Assembly: GCA_021777835.1 (NCBI GenBank)
Contig: JAJYDC010000013.1
Location: forward strand, 1 to 64,000
Length of the DNA stretch: 64,000 nt
Direction: 5' to 3'
Origin: Bacteroidota bacterium
Lineage (GTDB): Bacteria > Bacteroidota > Ignavibacteria > Ignavibacteriales > Ignavibacteriaceae
Part shown: positions 45,013 to 52,926 of the stretch, piece after piece
How the letters are laid out: every line of letters begins with the position of its first letter
How positions within the stretch are numbered: the first letter of the stretch is position 1
Made by a program: the position numbers and the translations under genes
Notes under the pieces: model-generated
What the model saw: only the letters and a program-made list of their open reading frames with translations
The model's database searches: none
Told to the model about the DNA's origin: nothing

Positions 45013-45291
45013 GTGACACCCACCTAACAGGCGTCCTATACCTATCTCCACCTCACCTAATCACCCCATCCCAGTTAAATAAGAACTCTACTCTACCCAA
45101 CCCAAAAGCAGTTTTTACCTCTTCTTATAACAAATTCACCATATTCTGCACAAAATCCATTACATGCATCTACCTTACTATCAGTAAATTTTACCGAATA
45201 CCCCCAAATACTTATTGCCGCGTGTGATTTATTTTATTAACTTGCAATAGTTTTAATCTTGCCATAAATAATACTTATAGAAGGATATTCG

Positions 45292-46383
45292 ATGTTTGAT
45301 GTTGAAATAAGACATAACTCACTACTAGAATTTTTAGAATCTGCAGGCTATTCGCCGGATATTGTTGATGGTAATAAGAAGTTCAATATATTTACTTCCA
45401 TTCAAAGTGAACTAAGTTCACTGAATATGGGCGTCGGGCTCAGAGATATTTCCAATAGCGGCATAATAGAGCTTAGAGGAAACGATGTACTGGATTTCCT
45501 TCATAGAATAACAACAAATTCTGTTAAAGACTTACAAAAGGAAAGCTTGGTCGGAACAATTTTTACTACAGAAAAAGGAAGAATAATTGATACTGCAACA
45601 ATTCTTAGCTTTGAAGATCACCAACTTCTAATTTGTAGCCAAGCTAATAAGGAAAAAGTCCTAAGCTGGATAAATAAATACGTTATTACGGATGATGTTC
45701 ATATTAATAACTCTTCTGAAAGCTACATCTTCCTTGAGATGATTGGACCGCAATCAGATTCATTCTTGACATTAGTATGTGGAAATGCAGTCAACGAAAT
45801 TAAGCTCAACAACTTTAAACTAGTTCGTACAGAAGGTTTAATCTTTATTGTTGCAAAGCTGAAAGAAACTAATGGAAACGATAAATACTGGATTCTAGCA
45901 GATATAAGGAATGGAATTCAGCTTATTCAATACATGATCTCCCATGCAGGACCATTTGATTTTAACCTTGTCGGAGAAGATGCCTATAATATTTATCGAA
46001 CTGCAAAAGGTATCCCTGCGGCTCCAAATGAGTTGAATGATCAATTCAATCCACACGAAGCTGGGCTGTTGAATTTGGTAAGCTCAACTAAAGGATGCTA
46101 CATAGGACAGGAAGTAATTGCCCGATTAGAAACTTACGACAAAGTTCAAAAGCATCTTAAACGTATAACATTTCAAGATCCTGTCGATGAAAAAGGGAAT
46201 TATGCCCTTGTTGATCAGGAAGGAAATGATGCAGGTATAATTACCTCAATTGCATACTCCCCGAAGTCAAATAAATATTATGGACTTGCCTATGTAAGAA
46301 AAGCATATTGGACAGCTGACAAAATCCTCTTTGCCGCAAATCAATCTGCAGACAAAGTGCCCGTAACTATTAGTAATATTTAA
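45292..46383 (+). CDS. ygfZ: YgfZ/GcvT-like folate-binding protein
   Basis: Folate-dependent protein of the GcvT fold that supports Fe-S cluster enzyme maturation or repair. The 363-residue protein carries the YgfZ signature KGCYIGQE with Cys269 and lacks the glycine-cleavage T-protein active-site context. The N-terminal folate domain includes LRDISNSGIIELRGNDVLDF and TEKGRIIDTATI. An AGAAGGATA ribosome binding site precedes the ATG. The adenosyltransferase gene follows 8 bases later, so the two probably form an operon. Confidence 0.9.
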   Translation: MFDVEIRHNSLLEFLESAGYSPDIVDGNKKFNIFTSIQSELSSLNMGVGLRDISNSGIIELRGNDVLDFLHRITTNSVKDLQKESLVGTIFTTEKGRIIDTATILSFEDHQLLICSQANKEKVLSWINKYVITDDVHINNSSESYIFLEMIGPQSDSFLTLVCGNAVNEIKLNNFKLVRTEGLIFIVAKLKETNGNDKYWILADIRNGIQLIQYMISHAGPFDFNLVGEDAYNIYRTAKGIPAAPNELNDQFNPHEAGLLNLVSSTKGCYIGQEVIARLETYDKVQKHLKRITFQDPVDEKGNYALVDQEGNDAGIITSIAYSPKSNKYYGLAYVRKAYWTADKILFAANQSADKVPVTISNI

Positions 46384-46391
46384 GATGCGAA

Positions 46392-46940
46392 ATGAAAATC
46401 TACACAAAAACTGGAGATGAAGGACTTACAGGATTATTCGGTGGAGAAAGGGTATCAAAAGATTCTGCAAGAATTGAAGCCTATGGAACAGTTGATGAAC
46501 TAAATTCTTTTATTGGTCTTACAGTAACCGAAATTAAGAATGAAGAAATAAAAACCCTGCTTCTAAAGCTTCAAAACCAGCTCTTCGTCCTCGGCTCTGA
46601 TTTGGCTACACCGCTAGTAGAAAAAAACAAAAAATACAACATCCCCAGGTTAACTAAGGAATCATACCTCGAACTCGAAAAGGAAATAGATTATTTTGAG
46701 GCAAAACTTGAGCCTTTAAAGAATTTCATCTTACCCGGTGGCACTAAAGGCGCAGCTCTATTGCACGTATGTCGATCAATAACAAGACGAGCTGAACGGC
46801 AAATTGTGTCACTTAAAAAGGAAGTGAATATCGGAGATAATATACTTATATTTGTAAATAGAGTTTCAGATCTCCTTTTTGTCTTAGCCCGCTATGAAAA
46901 TCACTGGCTAAATGTCGATGATACCAAGTGGGAAGCTTAA
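46392..46940 (+). CDS. ATP:cob(I)alamin adenosyltransferase, PduO type
   Basis: Transfers the adenosyl group of ATP to cob(I)alamin, giving adenosylcobalamin. The 182-residue protein has the N-terminal signature KIYTKTGDEGLTGLFGGERV, then EAYGTVDELNSFIGL, and the ATP-site helix CRSITRRAERQIVSL followed by NRVSDLLFVLARYEN. All are standard for the PduO/MMAB family, and the length is normal. It implies B12-dependent metabolism in the organism. It lies 8 bases after ygfZ and just upstream of ssrA. Confidence 0.95.
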   Translation: MKIYTKTGDEGLTGLFGGERVSKDSARIEAYGTVDELNSFIGLTVTEIKNEEIKTLLLKLQNQLFVLGSDLATPLVEKNKKYNIPRLTKESYLELEKEIDYFEAKLEPLKNFILPGGTKGAALLHVCRSITRRAERQIVSLKKEVNIGDNILIFVNRVSDLLFVLARYENHWLNVDDTKWEA

Positions 46941-46973
46941 AAGACAATAAAACTGTTCTTTGAACTTTATGTG

Positions 46974-46979
46974 TATAAT
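46974..46979 (+). promoter_or_regulatory. possible -10 element for ssrA
   Basis: TATAAT 26 bases before the mature tmRNA 5' end. No good -35 box was seen at 16-18 base spacing, so the assignment is tentative. Confidence 0.35.
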
Positions 46980-47004
46980 TTAAACCTGGTCAGAATAATT
47001 ATTA

Positions 47005-47361
47005 GGGGGTGAATTTGGTCTCGACGGGGTTGAAGACGCACTGGACTGCACATCGTGTTCTCCGAGTTACACGTTAAACAATTGGAAACAAAACAATAAC
47101 TGGCGAATCTAATTACGCCCTAGCCGCTTAATAAAATAAGCGACCGTTCACTAAGCTTTCGCATACCGGACTTTAGATGAACGACGTTTAGGTATGATAG
47201 CTTGATCTATCGCCCTTATAGAGATAGCAAAATAAATAATGGGCAAAGCTTAAAGCGATCCCCGTCTGTTTGGTAACCTTAAGCTAATCAAAAACAGGCT
47301 ATGTGTGTAGACGTTCTCTGGATCTTAACTTCGGACGCGGGTTCGACTCCCGCCACCTCCA
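47005..47361 (+). ncRNA. ssrA: transfer-messenger RNA (tmRNA)
   Basis: Rescues stalled ribosomes by adding a degradation tag. The 5' end GGGGGTG pairs with CACCTCC at the 3' end (one G-T wobble) to form the tRNA-like acceptor stem, and GGTTCGACTCCCGCC gives the T-arm. The 5' part has the diagnostic GGTCTCGACGGGG string. The tag frame lies at 47102-47131 and encodes GESNYALAA followed by two stops, matching the Bacteroidota type GETNYALAA. The discriminator A at 47361 is followed by CTA, so the 3' CCA is not encoded. One-piece (not permuted) form. Confidence 0.96.
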
Positions 47362-47581
47362 CTAGTACAATAATATTATCTTGCTATTTACGTTTAATTC
47401 CTTCTCATCTCACTACTAACTATTTATGAAGCATAAAACTACCCGTAAATCAGTTAATACCAAACAACTAATTCCTATATTTGTAAAACATTACTCCTAA
47501 AAAAACATTCCATTCAATTTAAAAAAGTCAGTAAAAAGGATTATTTTAGTACGACATAAAATTATCTAATAGGGATTTGAA

Positions 47582-48208
47582 ATGGGATTTAGCTTACTAC
47601 CTAAAGAGTATGAATTTTTTGATATGTTCGATAAGTTGGCAGAACAATGTATCAATGTATCCAAACAATTTTGTTCAAATGTTGATAATGAAAACTTCAG
47701 CACAGAATCCCTTCATAAAATAAAAGACATAGAACATGTAGCCGATAGCATTACATTCGAAATCTTCGAGAAACTCAATAAGACATTCATTACTCCCCTT
47801 GATAGAGAAGATATTTTCTCTTTAGCTCACGAATTTGATAATGTAATAGATTTAATCCTGAAAATATCCAACATGATGAAAATATATAACATTGATCGAG
47901 TTAATAATCATTTTGTGGAAGTCGTGAAGTTAATTGACAAATCTATTTCATCATTATGCGACGCAGTAAGAGGATTACGCAATCTCAAGAATGGAGCCGT
48001 AATCAATAATCATTGTTCAGAGGTAAATCGTTTGGAAAGCCTTGGTGACCAACTTAGGAATGAAGCAATTGCGGAGCTTTTTACTGGCACTACAGACGCG
48101 ATCTATATTATGAAATGGAAAGATATATTCCAAACATCAGAAAAGATACTTGACCAATGTGACGATGTAGCTAAAATTGTAGGCTCACTTATAGTAAAGC
48201 AGGCTTAA
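47582..48208 (+). CDS. PhoU-like DUF47 protein (Pit accessory)
   Basis: A 208-residue helical protein of the DUF47/PhoU-related family, which usually accompanies PiT transporters and is thought to regulate phosphate uptake. Features are LPKEYEFFDMFDKLAEQ at the N-terminus, KDIEHVADSITFEIFEKLNK, and FTGTTDAIYIMKWKDIFQ near the end. Acidic motifs along the helices fit the metal-binding pattern of PhoU. It overlaps the transporter gene by one base, supporting translational coupling. Confidence 0.9.
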   Translation: MGFSLLPKEYEFFDMFDKLAEQCINVSKQFCSNVDNENFSTESLHKIKDIEHVADSITFEIFEKLNKTFITPLDREDIFSLAHEFDNVIDLILKISNMMKIYNIDRVNNHFVEVVKLIDKSISSLCDAVRGLRNLKNGAVINNHCSEVNRLESLGDQLRNEAIAELFTGTTDAIYIMKWKDIFQTSEKILDQCDDVAKIVGSLIVKQA

Positions 48209-49194
48209 TGCTAACCATCTCAATAATTTTAATAATTCTGTTGGGGCTAACCTTCGACTTCCTAAACGGATTTCATGATGCAGCTAATTCTGTTGCGACA
48301 GTAGTCTCAACAAGGGTGCTTTCTCCTAATGCAGCAGTAATCTGGGCGGCCTTCTTTAATTTCATCGCATTCCTTTTCTTCGGTCTTCATGTAGCGAATA
48401 CAATCGGAAAAGGCATTGTTGATATAAAGGTAATTGATTCATCAATAGTCTTTGCCGCCTTAGCAGGCGCTTCTATCTGGAATATTATCACTTGGTATTT
48501 TGGTCTTCCAACAAGCTCTTCTCACGCCTTGATCGGTGGATTAATAGGTGCAGCAGTTGTAAAAGCAGGAGTTTCCTCCTTGGTTTCAAGTGGGATAATT
48601 AAAACCATATTATTCATTTTTATTTCACCCTTACTCGGTTTAGTATTAGGTAGCACAATAGGAATTATTGTTTTTAGAATATTCCGCAAAAGCACCCCAT
48701 CAAAAGTTGATCATATTTTTAGGAAAGGTCAACTTGTTTCTGCTGCCTTTTACAGCCTTGGACATGGAGGCAATGATGCACAAAAAACAATGGGCATAAT
48801 TGCAGGACTTCTCTTTAGTGCACATTTAATAGATAAGTTCTTTGTACCCCTCTGGGTAGTTCTTGCATGTCAAGCAGCTATGGCGCTTGGTACGGTGTTT
48901 GGAGGATGGAGAATTGTTAAAACCTTAGGACAAAGAGTTGTCAAGTTGAAACCTGTCGACGGGTTCTGCGCAGAACTTGGAGCAGCAAGCACACTTTTCG
49001 TTTCTACTGCTTTTGGAATACCGGTCAGTACAACTCATACTATAACAGGAGCTATAACGGGAGTAGGTTCTTTAAAGAGATTTTCTGCTGTAAGGTGGGG
49101 CGTTGCCGGTAGAATAGTCTGGGCATGGATATTTACTATTCCTCTCACTGCAATTATATCTGCTATTGCCTATTTTGCTACCAGAATTTTTTAA
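48208..49194 (+). CDS. pit: PiT-family inorganic phosphate transporter
   Basis: Inner-membrane phosphate:cation symporter, 328 residues with about ten membrane helices. The duplicated PiT signatures are both present: GFHDAANSVATVVSTRVLSP near residues 22-41 and GHGGNDAQKTMGI near 189-201, plus GLPTSSSHALIGG and GIPVSTTHTITGA. The length is at the short end, typical of the single-unit bacterial and archaeal PiT proteins. It is coupled to the DUF47 gene. Confidence 0.94.
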   Translation: MLTISIILIILLGLTFDFLNGFHDAANSVATVVSTRVLSPNAAVIWAAFFNFIAFLFFGLHVANTIGKGIVDIKVIDSSIVFAALAGASIWNIITWYFGLPTSSSHALIGGLIGAAVVKAGVSSLVSSGIIKTILFIFISPLLGLVLGSTIGIIVFRIFRKSTPSKVDHIFRKGQLVSAAFYSLGHGGNDAQKTMGIIAGLLFSAHLIDKFFVPLWVVLACQAAMALGTVFGGWRIVKTLGQRVVKLKPVDGFCAELGAASTLFVSTAFGIPVSTTHTITGAITGVGSLKRFSAVRWGVAGRIVWAWIFTIPLTAIISAIAYFATRIF

Positions 49195-49315
49195 TACCGG
49201 ATTATTTCTATAAAATAACATTTGCTTATCTTATTTAACAAGATACATTATAAAATTATTAATCATTAATATTATTATTGAAAAGGATTTCATATTGTCC
49301 TAAATTGCAAGTGCA

Positions 49316-50170
49316 ATGGAAAAAGTTTCTTTTATAAAAATGAGCGGCGCAGGAAATGATTTTGTCGTTATAGATAAAAACATTAATCCAGCCATTGTTT
49401 TAAAACAAAATATTATCCAGAAGTTATGTGATCGCAGAAATGGTATAGGTGCTGACGGTGTTATAACTATTTCTAACTCTGTCGACTATGATTTTGAAAT
49501 GGAATATTTTAATGCTGATGGCTCAACAGGAAGTCTCTGTGGTAATGGCGCTAGATGTGCCATTAAATTTGCTGAAAACTCAAGCCGAATTAAAAACAAA
49601 AAGACTCATTTTTTATCTAATTCAGTACCCTTTACTGGAGAAGTTCTAGATGAAAATATAATAAAATTTGATTTTAATCCGCCGACTAAACTCAAGTTTA
49701 ATTTTAAGATTAAGGCAGGCGGCCAATTGATGAATGCTTGCTTTGCAGATACCGGTTCTCCTCATGTGGTAATTAAGATTGAGGATGTACTTCAAAATCC
49801 AAATGACTTGAATTCTAATTATTCGGAAATTGATAAATTTCCTGCGTATGAATTAGGAAGAGAAATAAGATATCTGAAAGAATTTGCTCCAGGCGGCACA
49901 AACGTAAACTTCATCAAAATAGTCGATAATAAAATTTATATTCGAACTTATGAACGAGGTGTAGAAGATGAAACGCTGGCATGTGGAACAGGTTCTACTG
50001 CTGCTGCCATAATAGCTCACGTTACTGATAAGCTAGAATCACCAATTACGCTAATATCTCACGGTTTAGATGAGCTTAAAGTTAACTTTAATGTTGAAAA
50101 TCAAAAAATAAATAATCTTTCATTAACTGGACCAGCTAAAATAATTTTTAGCGGGAATATATATATATAA
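49316..50170 (+). CDS. dapF: diaminopimelate epimerase
   Basis: Converts LL- to meso-diaminopimelate for lysine and peptidoglycan synthesis. The 284-residue protein begins MEKVSFIKMSGAGNDFVVID and carries both catalytic cysteines, one in NADGSTGSLCGNGARC and one in EDETLACGTGSTAAA. The length and motif order are standard. It has its own upstream region of 121 bases and is followed by a small gene, possibly in the same transcript. Confidence 0.97.
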   Translation: MEKVSFIKMSGAGNDFVVIDKNINPAIVLKQNIIQKLCDRRNGIGADGVITISNSVDYDFEMEYFNADGSTGSLCGNGARCAIKFAENSSRIKNKKTHFLSNSVPFTGEVLDENIIKFDFNPPTKLKFNFKIKAGGQLMNACFADTGSPHVVIKIEDVLQNPNDLNSNYSEIDKFPAYELGREIRYLKEFAPGGTNVNFIKIVDNKIYIRTYERGVEDETLACGTGSTAAAIIAHVTDKLESPITLISHGLDELKVNFNVENQKINNLSLTGPAKIIFSGNIYI

Positions 50171-50199
50171 AAATTTTACTAAAAATATATGGAGACTAA

Positions 50200-50505
50200 A
50201 TGCCAAAGGTAATATTCACAATTCAATATGAACTCAAGCCTGACAAAAAAGAAGAATATCTGAGTGTTGTTAAGGAGCTGAAAAATCTTCTTAAAGCCGA
50301 GGGTTTGGAGAACTATGCAGTTTATGACTTAAAAGGGAAAGTAAATCATTATGAAGAAATTTATTCCTTTGCATCCTCTGAAGCCTATGAAGCTTTTGAT
50401 GATAATCAGGACGAAAGAGTGAACATTCTTATTAGTAAATTGAATGATCTCACTGTCGATAATTCCACAAAATATTCAACATTATATGAGCTAGACCAGC
50501 CTTAG
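50200..50505 (+). CDS. small dimeric alpha-beta barrel-like protein of unknown function
   Basis: A 101-residue protein beginning MPKVIFTIQYELKPDKKEEY, a beta strand followed by a helix, a pattern seen in dimeric alpha-beta barrel (monooxygenase-like/EthD-like) proteins. Later segments YAVYDLKGKVNHYEEIYSF and the C-terminal TKYSTLYEL add strands. A GGAG ribosome binding site precedes the ATG. A strong hairpin follows, so the transcript with dapF probably ends here. The enzymatic role is unknown. Confidence 0.65.
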   Translation: MPKVIFTIQYELKPDKKEEYLSVVKELKNLLKAEGLENYAVYDLKGKVNHYEEIYSFASSEAYEAFDDNQDERVNILISKLNDLTVDNSTKYSTLYELDQP

Positions 50506-50518
50506 CAAAAGATATAAT

Positions 50519-50546
50519 AATAGGCGGTCATTAGTGACCGCCTATT
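50519..50546 (+). terminator. rho-independent terminator, perfect 12-base stem
   Basis: AATAGGCGGTCA and TGACCGCCTATT are perfect complements around a TTAG loop, flanked by A-rich upstream and T/A-rich downstream sequence. It separates the dapF unit from the cytochrome cluster, and may work in both directions. Confidence 0.85.
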
Positions 50547-50592
50547 TAAATTAAAATCAATTAAATTATTCTTCAATAATCTTTCTGTTTGA

Positions 50593-51468
50593 ATGAATAA
50601 GAAACTGCACACAATATATATCGCATCTTTTTTTATAGTTGGAATTTCGTCTACACTCTTGTTGGTGATAAACGGATATCAATATTATAATACTCCTCTG
50701 CTGACAAGGTTTTTTAATCCTCAGGATATCCTATTAAAACCCAGTGGTTTTATTGGGCAAGGATTAGGGGTTCTTGGTAGCCTCATGATGATACTAGGTG
50801 TTGCAATTTATATGATAAGAAAAAGGGTAAGATATTTTTTACACTTCGGATATTTAAAGAACTGGCTTGAACTTCATATCTTTCTATGCACTCTTGGACC
50901 TATATTTGTCTTGTTTCACACTGCTTTTAAATTCGGAGGACTTGTAGCTGTAAGTTTTTGGAGTATGACAGCAGTAGTCCTAAGCGGAATAGTAGGTAGA
51001 TTTCTTTATGTTCAGATACCGCACACAATTCAGGGGCAGATAATTGGGATGGATGAATTAAATGCACAAAACGAAAATCTTTCGCACCAATTAAAGGAAG
51101 TATACAATTTACCCACAAGAATATTCGAGGAAATTGAACAAATTTCTTCACTTAAGAGGCATAATAGCCCAAAGTTAAAAATCGGGATTGCATTTCTAAT
51201 AAAAGATTTTTTTGGTACAAAAAGTGTAATTCATAATCTGAAACATGAATTAGCTCTTGCTGAAGTACCAAAATCAAAGCGAAAAAGCATAGCGAAAATA
51301 GTCAAAACAAAGCTGATCTTTTCTAGAAGAATCGGTCTACTAAAAACTATGCAAAAATTTTTTAGATATTGGCATGTTGTACATTTACCATTTGCCATTC
51401 TTATGTTTGTTATAATGTTTATCCACATAGCTGTTACTGTCGCTTTTGGCTATAGGTGGATATTCTAA
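50593..51468 (+). CDS. membrane b-type cytochrome-like protein
   Basis: A 291-residue inner-membrane protein with about five helices (6-27, 54-75, 92-112, 117-139, 262-286). Histidines placed for heme ligation occur on two helices: His95 and His109, and His261, His264 and His278 (YWHVVHLPFAILMF and FIHIAV). This two-helix, multi-His pattern resembles diheme b-type cytochromes such as cytochrome b561/ferric-reductase-like proteins, but no exact family is recognised. A soluble linker (about 145-255) is inserted before the last helix. It is the first gene of a string ending in multiheme cytochromes, so quinone or NAD(P)H-linked electron transfer is likely (inference). Confidence 0.72.
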   Translation: MNKKLHTIYIASFFIVGISSTLLLVINGYQYYNTPLLTRFFNPQDILLKPSGFIGQGLGVLGSLMMILGVAIYMIRKRVRYFLHFGYLKNWLELHIFLCTLGPIFVLFHTAFKFGGLVAVSFWSMTAVVLSGIVGRFLYVQIPHTIQGQIIGMDELNAQNENLSHQLKEVYNLPTRIFEEIEQISSLKRHNSPKLKIGIAFLIKDFFGTKSVIHNLKHELALAEVPKSKRKSIAKIVKTKLIFSRRIGLLKTMQKFFRYWHVVHLPFAILMFVIMFIHIAVTVAFGYRWIF

Positions 51469-51585
51469 ATGAAATAACATTAATTCCTTCTAATAGCTTA
51501 TTCTGCTTGAGCATTATGTTTCTAACGATTGGTTTTTCACTATCGAAAAACCTTTATATTGTTTTTTCAACAAATCAAGTAATCG

Positions 51586-52926
51586 ATGGAAACACTAATA
51601 GAGAATTATACTACTTATTTTTTTGTTTTATTATTTACAATCGCTATTCTGGTTTTGTATCTAAAAAAACATTTCCATGAGTCGAAAGCTACTCTAAATA
51701 AAATCCAAACGTCCAAGAGATTAGGGTTTCACGAACCTATTTCTCTGCATCCTGTAATTGACCATGAACGCTGTATTGGAAGCGGGGCTTGCATTACAGC
51801 TTGTCCTGAGCAAGATATTATAGGATTGGTAAATGGACAAGCTCAAGTAATCAATGCATCGCGCTGTGTTGGCCATGGCGCATGTTTCCATGCGTGTCCC
51901 TTAAATGCAATTACACTTTGCATAGGAACTGAAAAACGAGGGGTTGAATTACCGCATGTCAGCCAAGAGTTTGAATCAAATATTCCCGGTCTTTTTATAG
52001 CTGGGGAACTGGGAGGCATGGGGCTAATCAAGAATGCCATTGAACAGGGTGTCCAAGCTGTAACTTCCTTTACAAAAAAGATAAATAAACAAATCCAGAC
52101 AGAATATGACCTTATAATCGTAGGTGCAGGGCCTGCGGGTATTTCTGCTACGTTGACAGCAGCAAAGAACAAATTAAATTTCTTAACGCTAGAGCAAGAC
52201 ACTCTTGGTGGGACGGTTTATAATTTTCCACGATCAAAAATAGTAATGACTTCAACAGTAGAACTACCAATGTATGGCCAATTAAAAATGAAAGAGACTT
52301 CTAAGCCTGAACTTCTATCAATTTGGAAATCAGTATTAAAAAATAATAAAATATCAATAAATGAAAATGAGAAAGTTGAATCAATAGAAAAAATAAAGGA
52401 TCATTTCGAAATTAAATCATCAAAAAGCGTTTATACTTCAAAGGGAGTCATTATCGCGATAGGGAGAAGAGGATCCCCCCGTAAACTTGGTGTTAATGGA
52501 GAAGAAATGGAAAAAGTAGCGTATCGCTTAATAGAACCTGAATTAATCTCTAATAAAAAAGTTCTTGTCGTTGGTGGAGGTGATTCAGCAATTGAGGCTG
52601 CTCTAATGCTGTCGCATTCAGAAAATAATATAGTAACTCTTTCCTACCGGGGTAGCAGCTTTTCGAGAATTAAGCCGAGAAATTTAGAAAATATTACAGA
52701 AGCCTCTTCAAAAAAAGAGGTAGGAATATTTTTTAATTCTAATGTTAAAGAGATTAAAGAAGATAGAGTTATTCTGGAAATTAATAATTCTGATCAATTA
52801 TTCGAGCTAGAAAATGATCTGGTATATATTTTAGTTGGTGGGCAGCTACCAACGGATTTTCTGCAGAAAACGGGAATTCATATTACTAAAAAATTCGGCG
52901 AAGCTGTCTTAAAACATGAAAATTAG
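51586..52926 (+). CDS. membrane-anchored ferredoxin-like/FAD/NAD(P) oxidoreductase
   Basis: A 446-residue redox protein. One N-terminal membrane helix (10-26) is followed by a 2[4Fe-4S] ferredoxin-like domain (55-112), a flavin-fold fragment with NIPGLFIAGELGGMG (132-146), an FAD domain with GAGPAG (180-185) and an NAD(P) domain with VVGGGDSA (328-335). In both Fe-S motifs the second Cys is replaced: C63-x2-S66-x2-C69-x3-C73-P and C94-x2-H97-x2-C100-x3-C104-P. No thioredoxin-reductase CxxC is present. It likely passes electrons between a pyridine nucleotide and the neighbouring cytochromes. It overlaps the next gene by 11 bases. Confidence 0.85.
   Translation: METLIENYTTYFFVLLFTIAILVLYLKKHFHESKATLNKIQTSKRLGFHEPISLHPVIDHERCIGSGACITACPEQDIIGLVNGQAQVINASRCVGHGACFHACPLNAITLCIGTEKRGVELPHVSQEFESNIPGLFIAGELGGMGLIKNAIEQGVQAVTSFTKKINKQIQTEYDLIIVGAGPAGISATLTAAKNKLNFLTLEQDTLGGTVYNFPRSKIVMTSTVELPMYGQLKMKETSKPELLSIWKSVLKNNKISINENEKVESIEKIKDHFEIKSSKSVYTSKGVIIAIGRRGSPRKLGVNGEEMEKVAYRLIEPELISNKKVLVVGGGDSAIEAALMLSHSENNIVTLSYRGSSFSRIKPRNLENITEASSKKEVGIFFNSNVKEIKEDRVILEINNSDQLFELENDLVYILVGGQLPTDFLQKTGIHITKKFGEAVLKHEN

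Larger units (their letters stand above)
44534..45291. other. 758-base gene-free region with two tandem repeat families
   Basis: No coding frame was recognised. The segment contains three imperfect 36-37-base repeats and six 11-base repeats, listed separately. The stretch 45013-45180 is pyrimidine-biased (many CC and CT runs), unlike the AT-rich spacers elsewhere. The last 60 bases probably hold the ygfZ promoter. Confidence 0.6.

Noticed and set aside
49200-49260. Hairpin after the PiT gene as terminator
   Set aside because: Only about six AT-rich base pairs without a T-run; too weak to claim.
51843-52202. 119-residue open frame on the minus strand
   Set aside because: Antisense to the Fe-S flavoprotein; no ribosome binding site or recognisable domain.
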